Below, piece by piece: positions 10,101 to 20,029 of a stretch of DNA of 64,000 bases; position 1 is the stretch's first letter; every line of letters starts with the position of its first letter. Source of the stretch: Quisquiliibacterium transsilvanicum (GTDB taxonomy: Bacteria; Pseudomonadota; Gammaproteobacteria; Burkholderiales; Burkholderiaceae_E); contig NZ_JACHGB010000001.1 in the NCBI RefSeq assembly GCF_014202215.1, positions 280,751-344,750 of the forward strand, read 5' to 3'. Under the pieces are notes generated by a model. It did no database searches. It worked only from the letters and a program-made list of their open reading frames with translations, and had not been told where the DNA came from. The translations under genes were made by a program, and so were the position numbers.

Positions 10101-10448
10101 ATGGCCATTTCCCCGAGCATCCGTCTGCTGGGCGCGGCCGCGCTGGCCGCTGCACTGCTGCCTGCGCATGCGCTTGCCGCCGATATCGCCAAGGGCCGCG
10201 AGAAGGCCGATCAGGTCTGCGCAGCCTGTCACGGCAAGGACGGCAACACCCCGATCGACCCCACCTATCCCAGGCTCGCCGGCCAGTCCGCCGACTACCT
10301 GTTCCAGTCGCTGGTCGACTACAAGAACGAGTCGCGCAAGAACGCCATCATGGGCGGGCAGGCCAAGTCGCTGACGCGCGCCGAGATGGCCGATCTCGCC
10401 GCGTTCTACGCAAGCCTTCCGGGCCAGCTGAAGTACAAGCCGAAGTGA
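10101..10448 (+). CDS. Cytochrome c, class I (cytochrome c553/c4-like)
   Basis: A 115-residue exported cytochrome. Signal peptide to about residue 27 (PAHALAAD), haem motif CAACH (40-44), and Met84 in NAIMGGQAK as likely axial ligand. [15 protein letters not shown] is typical of cytochrome c553/c4 domains that pass electrons to terminal oxidases. The ATG at 10101 follows GGAG by ten bases; a GTG at 10095 overlapping the upstream stop is the alternative. A strong terminator follows at 10485. Confidence 0.88.
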   Translation: MAISPSIRLLGAAALAAALLPAHALAADIAKGREKADQVCAACHGKDGNTPIDPTYPRLAGQSADYLFQSLVDYKNESRKNAIMGGQAKSLTRAEMADLAAFYASLPGQLKYKPK

Positions 10449-10484
10449 GCCGGGCCCGCCGCGCGCGGGCTGCATCGCTGAGCC

Positions 10485-10512
10485 ACGGCCGGTCCTCGCG
10501 ACCGGCCGTTTC
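10485..10512 (+). terminator. Rho-independent terminator after the cytochrome pair
   Basis: A perfect 10-bp stem ACGGCCGGTC / GACCGGCCGT with loop CTCGC, followed by TTTC. It ends the two-cytochrome transcript and separates it from rraA. Confidence 0.7.
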
Positions 10513-10590
10513 AATTGGAGCGCCCATCGTCCATGGCCCGGCGTTCCGCTTTCGCTATCATCGCCGCTTCGATCAATCCGGAGCGCCCCC

Positions 10591-11088
10591 ATGCAAGCCA
10601 CCACCGATCTCTGCGACGCCAACGAGAACCTGCTCGCCGACGGAAGCCTGCGCGTGCTGGCGCCGCTGTTCCAGTCCTGGGGCGCGAAGCCTGCGTTCGC
10701 CGGGCCGGTGAGTACGCTGCGCTGCTTCGAGGACAACAGCCTGGTTCGCACCGCGCTCGAGGAGCCGGGCGAGGGCCGGGTGCTGGTGGTCGATGGAGGC
10801 GGCAGCCTGCGCTGCGCACTGCTGGGCGGCAACCTTGCGCAGCTCGCCGACCGCAACGGCTGGGCGGGCGTGATCGTCAACGGCTGCGTGCGCGATGCCG
10901 ACGAGATCGATGCCTGCGCGATCGGCATCCGTGCGCTCGCCGCCCACCCGCGCAAGAGCGACAAGCGCGGCATCGGCCAGCGCGACGTGGTGGTGGAGTT
11001 CGCCGGCAGCCGGATCGCCCCCGGCCACTGGTGCTATGCCGACCGCGACGGCGTGCTGGTCGCGGATCGGCCGCTGGCGCAGTCCTGA
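10591..11088 (+). CDS. rraA: RraA family protein (RNase E inhibitor or HMG/CHA aldolase)
   Basis: A 165-residue RraA-fold trimeric protein. [15 protein letters not shown] and GCVRDADEI (98-106, with Arg101 and Asp102) match both the RNase E regulator RraA and the related class II 4-hydroxy-4-methyl-2-oxoglutarate aldolases, whose active site uses that Arg-Asp pair. The two roles cannot be told apart from motifs alone. GGAG lies seven bases before the ATG. It has its own unit after the cytochrome terminator and converges on moeA; the rne gene lies only about 4 kb away. Confidence 0.85.
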   Translation: MQATTDLCDANENLLADGSLRVLAPLFQSWGAKPAFAGPVSTLRCFEDNSLVRTALEEPGEGRVLVVDGGGSLRCALLGGNLAQLADRNGWAGVIVNGCVRDADEIDACAIGIRALAAHPRKSDKRGIGQRDVVVEFAGSRIAPGHWCYADRDGVLVADRPLAQS

Positions 11089-11158
11089 ACCGGGCGCCTG
11101 CCGGGCGCCGCCGCGGGCTCGGCACGCGCCTGGCTGCGCATGCAGCAGCCGACGGACT

Positions 11159-12430
11159 TCAGCACAGCCCGTCGAAGGCCAGGCAGTCCACCGTTTCGCC
11201 AGGGGCCACGTCGCCGCGGTCGTGCTCGAGCACCACGATGCAGTTGGCTTCCGACATCGAGCGCAGCACGCCCGAGCCCTGGCTGCCGGTGAGGCGCACC
11301 TCCATGCCGCCGCCTGGTGCCGCGCAGAGGATGCCGCGCTGGTACTCGGTGCGTCCGGGCCGCTTGCGGATTCCGTCGGGCGCGATGGCGCGCACCGTCG
11401 GCAGCCGGAGCGGCGCCGCGCCCATCATCCGCAGCAGCGCGTCGCGCGCGAAGAAGTAGAAGCTGATCATCACCGCCACCGGATTGCCGGGCAGGCCGAA
11501 GTAGGCGGCGTTGCCAATGCGTCCGAAGGCCAGCGGGCGGCCGGGGCGCATCGCGATCTTCCAGAAGGCGACGTCGCCAAGGCGGCCCAGCACCTCGCGG
11601 GTGAAGTCGGCCTCGCCGACCGATACCCCGCCCGAGGAGACGATGGCGTCGGCGCTCGCGCTCGCGATGCGCATCGCATCTTCCAGCGCCTGCGGATCGT
11701 CACGGACCACGCCCAGGTCGATCGGGTCGACGCCGAGCCGGGTGAGCATGGCGTGGATCGTGTAGCGGTTGCTGTCGTAGACGTGGCCGGGCGGCAGCGC
11801 TTCGCCGATCGAGCGAAGCTCGTCGCCGGTGGAGAAGAAGGCGACCCGCAGGCGGCGCCTGACCGGCGCCTCTGCCACGCCGAGCGACGCGAGCACGCCG
11901 AGGTCTGCCGGCGACAGCCGCCGGCCCTGCAGCAGGGCGGGGCGGCCGGCGGCGTGATCCTCGCCGCGCAGCCGCCGGTGCTGGCCGGGTCGCTGGCCGG
12001 CGGGCACCGTCAGGCGGCCGTCCTGCGCGAGCGCGTGTTCCTGCGCGAGCACGGTGTCGCAGCCCTCCGGCATCACTGCCCCGGTCATGATTCTTATCGC
12101 CTCGCCCCTGCCCACCGCGCCGCCGAACGGGCGGCCGGCGAAGGCGCTGCCGACGATCCGCAGCACGGTCCGGTCGCCGTCGGCCAGGTCGGCGGAACGG
12201 AAGGCGAATCCGTCCATCGCCGAATTGTCGTCTGCCGGCACGTCGATCGGAGAAAGCAGGTCGGTGGCGAGCACGCGGTCCAGCGCGCAGCGCAGCGGCA
12301 CCCGCTCGATCGCCTCGACGGGCGAGACGAAGCGCTCGATCGCGCTGCGGGCCGAGGCGACCGGCAGCGCGTCGGGGTCGTAGTCGGAGAGGCAGCCGAT
12401 CGCTGCGGCCAGCGTCGAGTCCTGGGTCAT
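11159..12430 (-). CDS. moeA: Molybdopterin molybdenumtransferase MoeA
   Basis: A 423-residue MoeA, which inserts molybdate into adenylated molybdopterin in the cytosol. Visible blocks: DNSAMDGFAF, TGAVMPEGCDTVLAQE, FFSTGDEL, SSGGVSVGEADF and GLPGNPVAVM, in family order and at normal length. The stretch after GRLTVPAGQRPGQ is less conserved but stays in frame. ATG at 12430 overlaps the mobA stop as ATGA. It is the last gene of the moaA-fdhD-mobA-moeA cluster. Confidence 0.95.
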   Translation of the reverse strand: MTQDSTLAAAIGCLSDYDPDALPVASARSAIERFVSPVEAIERVPLRCALDRVLATDLLSPIDVPADDNSAMDGFAFRSADLADGDRTVLRIVGSAFAGRPFGGAVGRGEAIRIMTGAVMPEGCDTVLAQEHALAQDGRLTVPAGQRPGQHRRLRGEDHAAGRPALLQGRRLSPADLGVLASLGVAEAPVRRRLRVAFFSTGDELRSIGEALPPGHVYDSNRYTIHAMLTRLGVDPIDLGVVRDDPQALEDAMRIASASADAIVSSGGVSVGEADFTREVLGRLGDVAFWKIAMRPGRPLAFGRIGNAAYFGLPGNPVAVMISFYFFARDALLRMMGAAPLRLPTVRAIAPDGIRKRPGRTEYQRGILCAAPGGGMEVRLTGSQGSGVLRSMSEANCIVVLEHDRGDVAPGETVDCLAFDGLC

Positions 12431-13038
12431 TGCGGCTCGAAGGCCCGGAGGTCGTCGGGCGTGTTGATGTTGCGGAACGCGTCCTCGTCGGGGAACTCCA
12501 CCTCGACGTGCGGCAGCCTGCCGTACCAGGCATCGATCCGGCGCCGCCCGGTCTCCAGGAAGGTCTCGAGGTGGGCGAGCACGCTCCGATCGACCATCAG
12601 GAACACCGGGTGCGTACGGGCGGGCGTGCGGGCCACCGCCACTGGCGAGCCGGTGGCGTCCATCGCCCCGGCCAGGCGCGCGACCAGGTCGTTCGGCAGG
12701 AAGGGCGAGTCGCAGGGAACGGTGACCACGCGGGGCGTGGCTGCGGCGCGCAGCCCCGCGTGCAGCCCGGCAAGCGGGCCGGCGTGGTCCGGGAGCAGGT
12801 CGGTGAGCACCGGATGGCCGAAGGCCCGCCAGCACTCCAGGTTGGCGTTCGCGCTGACCAGCACGGCGTCCACCTGCGGGCGCATGCGCTCCAGGACATG
12901 CGCGGCCATCGGCCGGCCGCGGAAGGGCTGGAGCCCCTTGTCGACGCCCTGGCCGTCAGCGCTCATCCGGCGCCCGAGGCCTCCGGCAAGCAGCAGGCCG
13001 GTGACGGCGCCACCGGAGGGAACGAGAAGTGTGACCAT
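12427..13038 (-). CDS. mobA: Molybdenum cofactor guanylyltransferase MobA
   Basis: A 203-residue nucleotidyltransferase that links GMP to Mo-molybdopterin to form the bis-MGD cofactor of formate dehydrogenases and relatives. The GTP-binding loop is LAGGLGRRM (17-25), followed by DKG (33-35) and the metal-binding PCDSPF (108-113). INTPDDL near the C-terminus is also typical. Its ATG directly follows the fdhD stop and its own stop overlaps moeA, so the three are translationally coupled. Confidence 0.94.
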   Translation of the reverse strand: MVTLLVPSGGAVTGLLLAGGLGRRMSADGQGVDKGLQPFRGRPMAAHVLERMRPQVDAVLVSANANLECWRAFGHPVLTDLLPDHAGPLAGLHAGLRAAATPRVVTVPCDSPFLPNDLVARLAGAMDATGSPVAVARTPARTHPVFLMVDRSVLAHLETFLETGRRRIDAWYGRLPHVEVEFPDEDAFRNINTPDDLRAFEPQ

Positions 13039-13920
13039 TCAGGCGAACGCGCTGGTGGCCGGCGCGCCCAGGAAGCGCGCGGCGCCGGTGAACAGCAGGT
13101 AGTGCTTCCCCTGGCAGCGGCCGACCATGGTGATGCCCACCCGCTGAGCGATCTCGAAGCCCATCTGCGTGAGCCCGGAGCGCGACAGCAGGAAGGGGAT
13201 GCCCATCTGCGCGCACTTGATAACCATCTCGGAGGTGAGCCGGCCGGTGGTGTAGAAGATCTTGTCGTGTCCGCCGGCGCCCTCGAGCCACATCCGCCCG
13301 GCGATCGCGTCGACCGCGTTGTGGCGCCCGACGTCCTCGACGAAGGCGAGGATCTCGCCGCGCGAATCGCCCGCGTTGGAGCAGAGGGCGCAGCCATGCA
13401 CCGCGCCCGCGACCTTGTAGATCGACTCATGCCGGCGCACGCGGTCCATCACCGTGTAGAGTACCTCCTGCGTCAGCCGGGCCTGGGTGGGCAGGCGGAT
13501 GCCGTCGAGCTCGCCCATCAGGTCGCCGAACACGGTGCCCTGGCCGCAGCCCGTGGTGACCGTGCGCCGGCCGGTGCGCTCTTCGAGCCGCTCGCCGATG
13601 CCGGGTTGCTGCCACAGCGGCGTGCCGGTGTCCTTGAGCAGCCGTGAGGTCACCGCCACCGAGCCCGTGTCCCAGTCGACCTGCACCGAAGCGAGATCGC
13701 AGACGGCGTCCACGATGCGCTGGTTGCGCAGGTAACCCAGCGCGAGGTGTTCCGGCGCGGCCCCGAGGGTCATCAGCGTGACCAGCTCGCGGCGGTCCAG
13801 GTAGAGGGTCAGCGGGTGCTCGCCGGCGATTGCGGTGGGCACTGTGCGCCCCTCCTCGTCGATGGCGTCGACCGTGTAAGTCAGCGGGCGGGCGTTGTCG
13901 GTGAGCTCCAGGAGGGGCAT
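13039..13920 (-). CDS. fdhD: Formate dehydrogenase accessory sulfurtransferase FdhD
   Basis: A 293-residue sulfur carrier that passes sulfur from a cysteine desulfurase to the Mo-bis-MGD cofactor so formate dehydrogenase becomes active. The catalytic loop reads TTGCGQGTVFG, with Cys125 as the persulfide residue; the second cysteine of the usual C-x-x-C pair is replaced by Gly. HGCALCSNAG (175-184) and EDVGRHNAVDAI are family blocks. Start at ATG 13920 is 34 bases after moaA. No formate dehydrogenase structural gene lies in this window. Confidence 0.93.
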   Translation of the reverse strand: MPLLELTDNARPLTYTVDAIDEEGRTVPTAIAGEHPLTLYLDRRELVTLMTLGAAPEHLALGYLRNQRIVDAVCDLASVQVDWDTGSVAVTSRLLKDTGTPLWQQPGIGERLEERTGRRTVTTGCGQGTVFGDLMGELDGIRLPTQARLTQEVLYTVMDRVRRHESIYKVAGAVHGCALCSNAGDSRGEILAFVEDVGRHNAVDAIAGRMWLEGAGGHDKIFYTTGRLTSEMVIKCAQMGIPFLLSRSGLTQMGFEIAQRVGITMVGRCQGKHYLLFTGAARFLGAPATSAFA

Positions 13921-13954
13921 GGTCTGGTCTGTCCTCGCTCTGGGGAGGGGCGGC

Positions 13955-15058
13955 TCAGCCGCCGATGTAGGACATCTCGATGCGCCGCAGTGTCGCGGTG
14001 TCCGCCGAGCGGAGTTCCGAGTACCGGTCGGCGCGCCTGCCCCAGAGCTGGGCGATCGCACCGGCGATCTCTTCGTCGCTGCGTCCGCCGCGCAACAGGG
14101 CGCGCAGGTCGTGCCCGCGCTCGGCGAACAGGCAGGTGTAGAGACGGCCTTCAGTGGACAGCCGGGCCCGCGTGCAGCCACTGCAGAAGGGCTGGGTGAC
14201 CGAGGAGATCACGCCGATTTCGCCCGCGCCGTCCAGGTAGCGCCAGCGCTCGGCGACCTCGCCAGCGTAGTTCGGGTCGGCGGGTTCCAGCGGGAAGTGC
14301 TCGCCGATCCGGCGGACCACCTCGGCGCTGGGCAGCACCTCGTCCATCCGCCAGCCGTTGGAGACGCCCACGTCCATGAACTCGATGAAGCGCAGGATGT
14401 GCCCTGTGCCGCGGAAGTGACGCGCCATCGGCAGGATCTGCGCGTCGTTGACGCCGCGGCGAACCACCATGTTGACCTTGACTGGGGCGAAACCCGCGCG
14501 GGCGGCCGCCTCGACGCCCTCGAGAACGTCGCCGACCGGGAAGTCCACGTCGTTCATCGCCCGGAAGACGGCGTCGTCCAGCGCATCCAGGCTGACGGTC
14601 ACCCGCCTGAGCCCTGCATCGCGCAGCGCGCTCGCCTTGCGCGCGAGCAGCGAGCCGTTGGTGGTCAGGGTGAGGTCGAGCGGCTCGCCGCGCAGCGTGC
14701 GCTGCGAAGCCAGCATGCCCACCAGGCGCTCGACGTCCTTGCGCAGCAGCGGCTCGCCGCCGGTCAGCCGGACCTTCTCGACCCCGTGCGCGATGAAGAT
14801 CCCGACCAGGCGCAGGATTTCCTCGAAGCTCAGCAGCGAGGACTGCGGAAGGAAGGCGTAGTCCTTGCCGAACATCGACTTCGGCATGCAGTAGGTGCAG
14901 CGGAAATTGCAGCGGTCGGTGACCGAGATCCGCAGGTCGTGCAGCAGCCGGCCGCGCGTATCGCGCAACTCGCCGGTGGGCGGCTGCAGGAGGGTCGGAA
15001 CTGACGGAACCGAGGCCGCGTAGCGGCCATCGGCGATGGAAGTGTTGCGCTCGGTCAT
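13955..15058 (-). CDS. moaA: GTP 3',8-cyclase MoaA
   Basis: A 367-residue radical SAM enzyme that opens molybdenum cofactor synthesis from GTP. The N-terminal cluster motif is Cys50-x3-Cys54-x2-Cys57 (CNFRCTYC), with [11 protein letters not shown] for SAM binding. The C-terminal second cluster is [10 protein letters not shown] followed by a third cysteine in LYTCLF, and the protein ends in the conserved Gly-Gly tail (SYIGG) needed for catalysis. First gene of the Moco cluster. Confidence 0.96.
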   Translation of the reverse strand: MTERNTSIADGRYAASVPSVPTLLQPPTGELRDTRGRLLHDLRISVTDRCNFRCTYCMPKSMFGKDYAFLPQSSLLSFEEILRLVGIFIAHGVEKVRLTGGEPLLRKDVERLVGMLASQRTLRGEPLDLTLTTNGSLLARKASALRDAGLRRVTVSLDALDDAVFRAMNDVDFPVGDVLEGVEAAARAGFAPVKVNMVVRRGVNDAQILPMARHFRGTGHILRFIEFMDVGVSNGWRMDEVLPSAEVVRRIGEHFPLEPADPNYAGEVAERWRYLDGAGEIGVISSVTQPFCSGCTRARLSTEGRLYTCLFAERGHDLRALLRGGRSDEEIAGAIAQLWGRRADRYSELRSADTATLRRIEMSYIGG

Positions 15059-15134
15059 GGCAGGCCCTTGCTGCGTGGCAGTCTAGCAAAGGGCTCGAAC
15101 CCTTGGCGCATCAGGGTCTGCGGGCGCATCGGGT

Positions 15135-15163
15135 ACGCCGGGCGCAAGGGATGCGCCCGGCGT
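15135..15163 (-). terminator. Strong hairpin downstream of rne
   Basis: A 12-bp perfect inverted repeat (15135-15146 and 15152-15163, loop of five) lies about 55 bases past the rne stop and before moaA. No T-run follows on the minus strand, so it may protect or process the rne mRNA 3' end rather than terminate in the classical way. Confidence 0.4.
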
Positions 15164-15216
15164 CCGGGGGCCGCCGGGGCCGGCCGTGGCCGGGCACCGG
15201 CGGTGACCCTGGCGGG

Positions 15217-18200
15217 TCAGGCTGCCGGAGGCTGCGTGCCGTCCGTGCCGTCGGTCTCCACCTGCATCAGCGGCTCCTGCACGACCACCGCACGCGGCTT
15301 GCGCTTGCGCACAGGCCGCTGCACCGGGGCGGGTGCGGCGTCCTCGAAGCTCAGCTGCCGCGACTTGGTCTCGACCCACTCCAGGCCGGCTTGCGCGACG
15401 ATCGAATCGAGTTCGACCTCGGTGGCCGGAGCCGCAGGAGCCTCCGCGCTCGCGACGGCGGGCTCACTCCGGGGGGCTGGCGGCTGCGCGGGCGCTTGAG
15501 GCTGCGGCGCAAGCGCCTCGGCCTGCTGCGCGGGCGCCAGGGCCTCCTGTGCAAGCGTCTCGGCCTGCTGGGCGGGCAGCTCGACCGGCGCCTGGGCGAC
15601 GGCCTCCGGCAGGGCCGGTGCCGGCTCGACGTCAGCGGGTTCCCTGGGAAGGGACACTGCGACCGACGGGACCGCAGGCAGCTCGGGCTGGGTGCGCACG
15701 GCGCGGCGGGGCTGCTCGACTTCAGCAGGAGCCTGGGGCTCGGCTGCGGGTTGCGCAGCCTGGGGCACGGCGGCCTCCGGCTCGGGCAGCGCCGGCTCCG
15801 TCACCGCGGGTTCGACGGGGGCGTAAGCCGCCACCGCATCGGGCGTCACCGGCTCGGCCGCTTCGCGGGGGGCGGAGGCTTGCGCCATCGCCGGCTGGGC
15901 GGGCTCTGCGGCGCCGTCCTGGGCGGTCGCATCACCGTCGGCCTGGGCCTCGTCCTCGCCGTTCATGCCTTCGCCAGCGCCTGCACCGCGTTCGCCGCCA
16001 CGACGACCGCGACGACGGCGGCTGCGCGGGCGGCGCGCTTCGTCTTCAGGACGTGCGTCCAGATCCAAGTCGGCGGTTTCGAGCGCATCGCCGGTGTCCG
16101 TCTTCAGGCTGCGCTCGGCGGCCTGGGCCTCCGGGGCGACCTGGGCCTGCTCGGGCATGCCGGTTGCGGCATCCGTTGCGAGGCCGCCAGCGATGGCGAT
16201 GGCGGCAGCGTCCACGGCGGCGGCGTTGTCGCCGGCGGTCTGGGCGCCGCGGCGGCCACCCTGGCGCCGGCCTTCGCCGGTGCGGCGCTGCTGACCGTCT
16301 TCGCGGGTCTCGGCGCCCTCGACGCCTTCGGTGCCCTCGATGCGCGGTTCGCGCTCACGGCGGCGCTGCCGGCCGTTGCCGCCCTCGGCTGCCTGTCCGT
16401 CGGGACGTGTTGCGCCCTCGGGCGCCGGGCTGCGCGGTTCGCGTTGCGGACGCTCTTCGCCACTCTTCGCCTCGCGCGGACCGCGATCGTCGCGTCCACC
16501 GCGGCCGCCGCGGCCGCGGCCCTCACGGCCTTCGCTGCCTTCACGACCTTCACGACCTTCACGACCTTCACGACCTTCACCGCCTTCACGGCTGCGGCCG
16601 TCGCGTCCGCGTCCGCCGCGGCGCCTGTCGTCGCGGCCCGCCGTGCGGGCCGGTTCGCTGGACGCCGGGGGCACCAGCGCCGGCTCGGCCTGCGGCACAG
16701 GCTGGGCCTGGCCGGCAGTGCCAACGCTCTCGTTGGCGGCGATGCCTCGGAACAGCCGCAGGATGCGGCCGAACAGCCCCTCTGCGGCCGCTTCCTGCCG
16801 GTACGGAGCCGGGCTGGCCGCGGGAGCCGGGGCGGCTTCGGGCGGCGGGGCGACCGGCGCCGGGGCGACGACCGGAGCGGGCTGGTCGCGGGGCACGCCC
16901 GAGACCATCGCTTCCTGGCGCGATTTCGGCGGGGCGAACTTGGAGTCGAGGTAGCTGCTGTCCTCGGACGGGCCCTCGGCGATCGAGTAGCTGGCGCGGT
17001 AGGTGTTGAGCCGCTCGTCGTCGTGGCGCAGGCGGTCCAGGCGGTAGTGCGGGGTCTCGATGTGCTTGTTCGGGATCAGCACGATCTCGACCTTGAGCCG
17101 CGCTTCCATCTTGGCGATCTCGGCGCGCTTCTCGTTGAGCAGGTAGGTGGCGACGTCCACCGGCACTTGCGCATGCACGGTGGCGGTGTTCTCCTTCATC
17201 GCCTCTTCCTGGATCACGCGCAGCACGTGCAGCGCGGAGGACTCGACGTCGCGGATCACGCCGGTGCCGTTGCAGCGCGGACAGGTGATGTGGGTGCCCT
17301 CGTTCAGGGCCGGGCGCAGCCGCTGGCGCGACAGCTCCATCAGGCCGAAGCGGGAGATCTTGCCGGTCTGGACCCGCGCGCGGTCGTAGTGCAGGGCTTC
17401 CTTCAGCCGCTGCTCGACCTCGCGCTGGTTCTTCGAGCTCTCCATGTCGATGAAGTCGATGACGATCAGGCCGCCGAGGTCGCGCAGGCGCATCTGACGG
17501 GCGGCTTCGTCCGCCGCCTCCAGGTTGGTGCGCAGCGCGGTCTCTTCGATGTCGCCGCCCTTGGTGGCGCGCGCCGAGTTGACGTCGATGGCGACCAGCG
17601 CCTCGGAGTGGTCGATGACGATCGCGCCGCCGGAGGGCAGGGGCACCACGCGCGAGTACGCGGTTTCGATCTGGTGTTCGATCTGGAAGCGCGAGAACAG
17701 CGGGATGTCGTCGCGGTAGCGCTTCACGCGCACCACGTTGTCGGGCATCACGTGGGCCATGAACTGGCGCGCCTGCTCGTACACGTCCTCGGTGTCGATC
17801 AGAATCTCGCCGATGTCCGCGGTGAAGTAGTCGCGGATCGCGCGGATGACCAGGCTCGACTCCTGGTAGATCAGGAACGCGCCCGGCCCGCTGGTGGCCG
17901 CCGACTCGACTGCGCGCCAGAGCTGGAGCAGGTAATTCAGGTCCCACTGGAGCTCTTCGGCGGTGCGACCGATGCCCGCGGTGCGCGCGATGATGCTCAT
18001 GCCCGAGGGGAGCTCGAGCTTGTCCATCGTCTCGCGCAGTTCCTGGCGGTCCTCGCCCTCGATCCTGCGCGACACGCCGCCGCCGCGCGGGTTGTTGGGC
18101 ATCAGCACCAGGTAGCGGCCGGCCAGCGAGATGAACGTGGTCAGCGCCGCGCCCTTGTTGCCGCGCTCTTCCTTGTCGACCTGGACGATGACCTCCTGGC

Positions 18201-18486
18201 CCTCGGAGATCGCATCCTGGATGCGGGCGCGGCCCACGTCCGAACCGGTCTTGAAGAAGGCCTTGGAGATCTCCTTGAACGGCAGGAAACCGTGCCGCTC
18301 TTCGCCATAGCTGACGAAACAGGCCTCGAGGCTGGGCTCCACCCGGGTGATGACGCCCTTGTAGATGTTGCTCTTGCGGGATTCGTGGCCCGCAGACTCG
18401 ATGTCGATGTCGATCAGCTTCTGGCCATCGACGATGGCGACCCGCAATTCCTCTGCGTGGGTCGCGTTGAAAAGCATCCGCTTCAT
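15217..18486 (-). CDS. rne: Ribonuclease E
   Basis: A 1089-residue RNase E, the endonuclease core of the RNA degradosome. The catalytic half aligns almost residue for residue with the family: S1 domain (about 37-119), catalytic Asp in [13 protein letters not shown] and in [11 protein letters not shown], and the zinc-link CPRCNGTG. The C-terminal half (about 520-1089) is low-complexity: an Arg/Glu/Gly tract with repeated REG triplets, then Ala/Pro/Glu-rich sequence, the natural scaffold for RNA and partner binding. Start ATG 18486 ([10 protein letters not shown]) matches the family N-terminus. Autoregulation through the long leader is known in other bacteria and likely here. Confidence 0.96.
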   Translation of the reverse strand: MKRMLFNATHAEELRVAIVDGQKLIDIDIESAGHESRKSNIYKGVITRVEPSLEACFVSYGEERHGFLPFKEISKAFFKTGSDVGRARIQDAISEGQEVIVQVDKEERGNKGAALTTFISLAGRYLVLMPNNPRGGGVSRRIEGEDRQELRETMDKLELPSGMSIIARTAGIGRTAEELQWDLNYLLQLWRAVESAATSGPGAFLIYQESSLVIRAIRDYFTADIGEILIDTEDVYEQARQFMAHVMPDNVVRVKRYRDDIPLFSRFQIEHQIETAYSRVVPLPSGGAIVIDHSEALVAIDVNSARATKGGDIEETALRTNLEAADEAARQMRLRDLGGLIVIDFIDMESSKNQREVEQRLKEALHYDRARVQTGKISRFGLMELSRQRLRPALNEGTHITCPRCNGTGVIRDVESSALHVLRVIQEEAMKENTATVHAQVPVDVATYLLNEKRAEIAKMEARLKVEIVLIPNKHIETPHYRLDRLRHDDERLNTYRASYSIAEGPSEDSSYLDSKFAPPKSRQEAMVSGVPRDQPAPVVAPAPVAPPPEAAPAPAASPAPYRQEAAAEGLFGRILRLFRGIAANESVGTAGQAQPVPQAEPALVPPASSEPARTAGRDDRRRGGRGRDGRSREGGEGREGREGREGREGSEGREGRGRGGRGGRDDRGPREAKSGEERPQREPRSPAPEGATRPDGQAAEGGNGRQRRREREPRIEGTEGVEGAETREDGQQRRTGEGRRQGGRRGAQTAGDNAAAVDAAAIAIAGGLATDAATGMPEQAQVAPEAQAAERSLKTDTGDALETADLDLDARPEDEARRPRSRRRRGRRGGERGAGAGEGMNGEDEAQADGDATAQDGAAEPAQPAMAQASAPREAAEPVTPDAVAAYAPVEPAVTEPALPEPEAAVPQAAQPAAEPQAPAEVEQPRRAVRTQPELPAVPSVAVSLPREPADVEPAPALPEAVAQAPVELPAQQAETLAQEALAPAQQAEALAPQPQAPAQPPAPRSEPAVASAEAPAAPATEVELDSIVAQAGLEWVETKSRQLSFEDAAPAPVQRPVRKRKPRAVVVQEPLMQVETDGTDGTQPPAA
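16537..16588 (-). repeat. 9-bp tandem repeats inside rne (REG tract)
   Basis: Consecutive copies of the nonamer CTTCACGAC (plus-strand reading), the last degenerate, encode repeated Arg-Glu-Gly triplets in the disordered C-terminal half of RNase E. The copy number could vary between strains without breaking the frame. Confidence 0.8.
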
Positions 18487-18971
18487 TCGTTCAGCTCCAA
18501 TGCGCAGCAAAGGCACGGCCTGCACAGGCCGGCGGAACGCGCCCGGGATGGGCGTACGGATGCGAGCAGGGCCCGATCAGCGATCGTCAGGCGATCGATC
18601 AGGGGCTCTGGAGACTCTGGGAAGCTCTGGAAGGGTGCGGCCGCCTGACCCGAAGCCGACGCGCCGGCGGGCGAACGCACACCCGCGAGGGGTGTCGGCG
18701 CGCCGTGGGGGCGGGAGCGTGGCGATGGACCGCATTCTTCTGTCGGCTCCGAAGCCCGCGAGGGCGCCGGCAGTCGTCTTGATCTGACTCGGGATCCGTG
18801 TGTTCCGCGCTCCCAGGTAGTGGGAGCCGCGTTCAATGTTCTCGTGTTGCCTGCGGTCCGCCGTTCTCGGGCCGACGCCGACTCGCCTTCGCGCACTACG
18901 CGGGAAAAGGCGCCCGACGCACATTGCGCTCCGGCACAGGCCGGCGGCACTCCACTACGGGCAACCTGTAA
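18487..18971 (-). promoter_or_regulatory. Long 5' leader of rne
   Basis: About 485 non-coding bases separate the rne start codon from its predicted promoter; no convincing gene lies here on either strand. The region contains short inverted and direct repeats (for example around 18560-18640). In Escherichia coli rne has a leader of about 360 nt that mediates RNase E feedback control; a similar role here is inferred from position and length only. Confidence 0.5.
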
Positions 18972-19001
18972 AGTATAGCAAGATGAATGCTTCGATCACA
19001 A
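18972..19001 (-). promoter_or_regulatory. Probable rne promoter, overlapping the rluC 5' end
   Basis: On the minus strand TTGTGA (19001-18996) and TATACT (18977-18972) are separated by 18 bases, a good sigma70-type match. The -35 box lies inside the first codons of rluC if that gene starts at 18983, so the two divergent genes share this control region. Confidence 0.55.
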
Positions 19002-20029
19002 AATCTTCCAGCGCAGCCCCTGCGGGCGGCCCTCCCGCAGCGCGGCCGGCGGTGCGCATGCTCACAGTCGACGACGATGCCGGCGGTGGCCAGCGGCTGG
19101 ACAATTTCCTGCTCCGTCATTGCCGCGGGGTGCCCAAGTCCCACATCTACCGGCTGATCCGCAGCGGCCAGGTGCGGGTCAACGGCGGGCGCTGCCGTCC
19201 GGACGACCGCCTCGACCCGGGCGACGTCGTTCGGGTGCCGCCGGTCTCGGTGCCAGAGCCGCAGGCGGCCGCGGCCGGACCGGCGCCGGCGGTCGAGTTC
19301 CCGGTGCTGCACGAGGATGCGCTCCTGCTGGCGGTCGACAAGCCGGCGGGCGTGGCGGTGCATGGCGGCAGCGGCGTGGCGCACGGCGTGATCGAGCAGC
19401 TGCGCGCTGCGCGCCCGCAGGCGGTCTTCCTCGAGCTCGCCCACCGGCTGGACCGCGAAACCTCCGGCGTGCTGCTGCTGGGCAAGAAGCGCCGCGCGCT
19501 GCTCGATCTGCATGCGCAGCTGCGCGAGCGCCGCACCGACAAGCGCTACCAGGCCATCGTGGTCGGGCGCTGGCCACTGCGCACCAAGACGATCGAGTTC
19601 GCCTTGCACCGCTACCTGACGGCCGAGGGCGAGCGCCGGGTGCGGGTGCAGGACGGCGGTCAGTCCGCGCTGACGCGGGTGACCGGCCTGCGCCAGTTCG
19701 AGCTGGCGGGGCTCGGCATCTTCACGCTGGTGGAGGCGAAGATCGAGACCGGCCGGACGCACCAGATCAGGGTCCATCTCGCGCATAGCGGGTTTCCGAT
19801 CGCCGGCGACGAGAAGTATGGCAACTTCGAGCTCAACAAGGCACTCCAGAAGGCAGGGCACCGACGCATGTATCTGCACGCGCACTCCATCACGATCCGG
19901 CATCCCGAGGACGGCAGGCCGCTGCGGCTGGTCGCGCCGGTCCCGGAATCCTTCGACCGCCTGGTCGCTGCCGGCCGCCCGCTGGCGCGTCCGGCCGGGG
20001 AGCCCGGCGAGGCAGGCGGCCAGGGATGA
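18983..20029 (+). CDS. rluC: 23S rRNA pseudouridine synthase RluC
   Basis: A 348-residue RluA-family pseudouridine synthase that modifies 23S rRNA (positions 955, 2504 and 2580 in E. coli numbering). An S4 RNA-binding domain (about 38-85, RLDNFLLRH, SHIYRLIRSGQVRVNG) precedes the catalytic domain with HRLDRETSG (154-162, catalytic Asp157). The start is uncertain: ATG 18983 overlaps the rne promoter, and ATG 19058 (MLTVDDDAGGG) would still keep both domains. Divergent from rne, as in many proteobacteria; stop overlaps the next gene as ATGA. Confidence 0.93.
   Translation: MNASITKSSSAAPAGGPPAARPAVRMLTVDDDAGGGQRLDNFLLRHCRGVPKSHIYRLIRSGQVRVNGGRCRPDDRLDPGDVVRVPPVSVPEPQAAAAGPAPAVEFPVLHEDALLLAVDKPAGVAVHGGSGVAHGVIEQLRAARPQAVFLELAHRLDRETSGVLLLGKKRRALLDLHAQLRERRTDKRYQAIVVGRWPLRTKTIEFALHRYLTAEGERRVRVQDGGQSALTRVTGLRQFELAGLGIFTLVEAKIETGRTHQIRVHLAHSGFPIAGDEKYGNFELNKALQKAGHRRMYLHAHSITIRHPEDGRPLRLVAPVPESFDRLVAAGRPLARPAGEPGEAGGQG

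Noticed and set aside
15103..18648. Open frame of 1181 codons antisense to rne
   Set aside because: High GC content leaves long open frames opposite real genes; rne itself has clear motifs and the antisense product is low-complexity.
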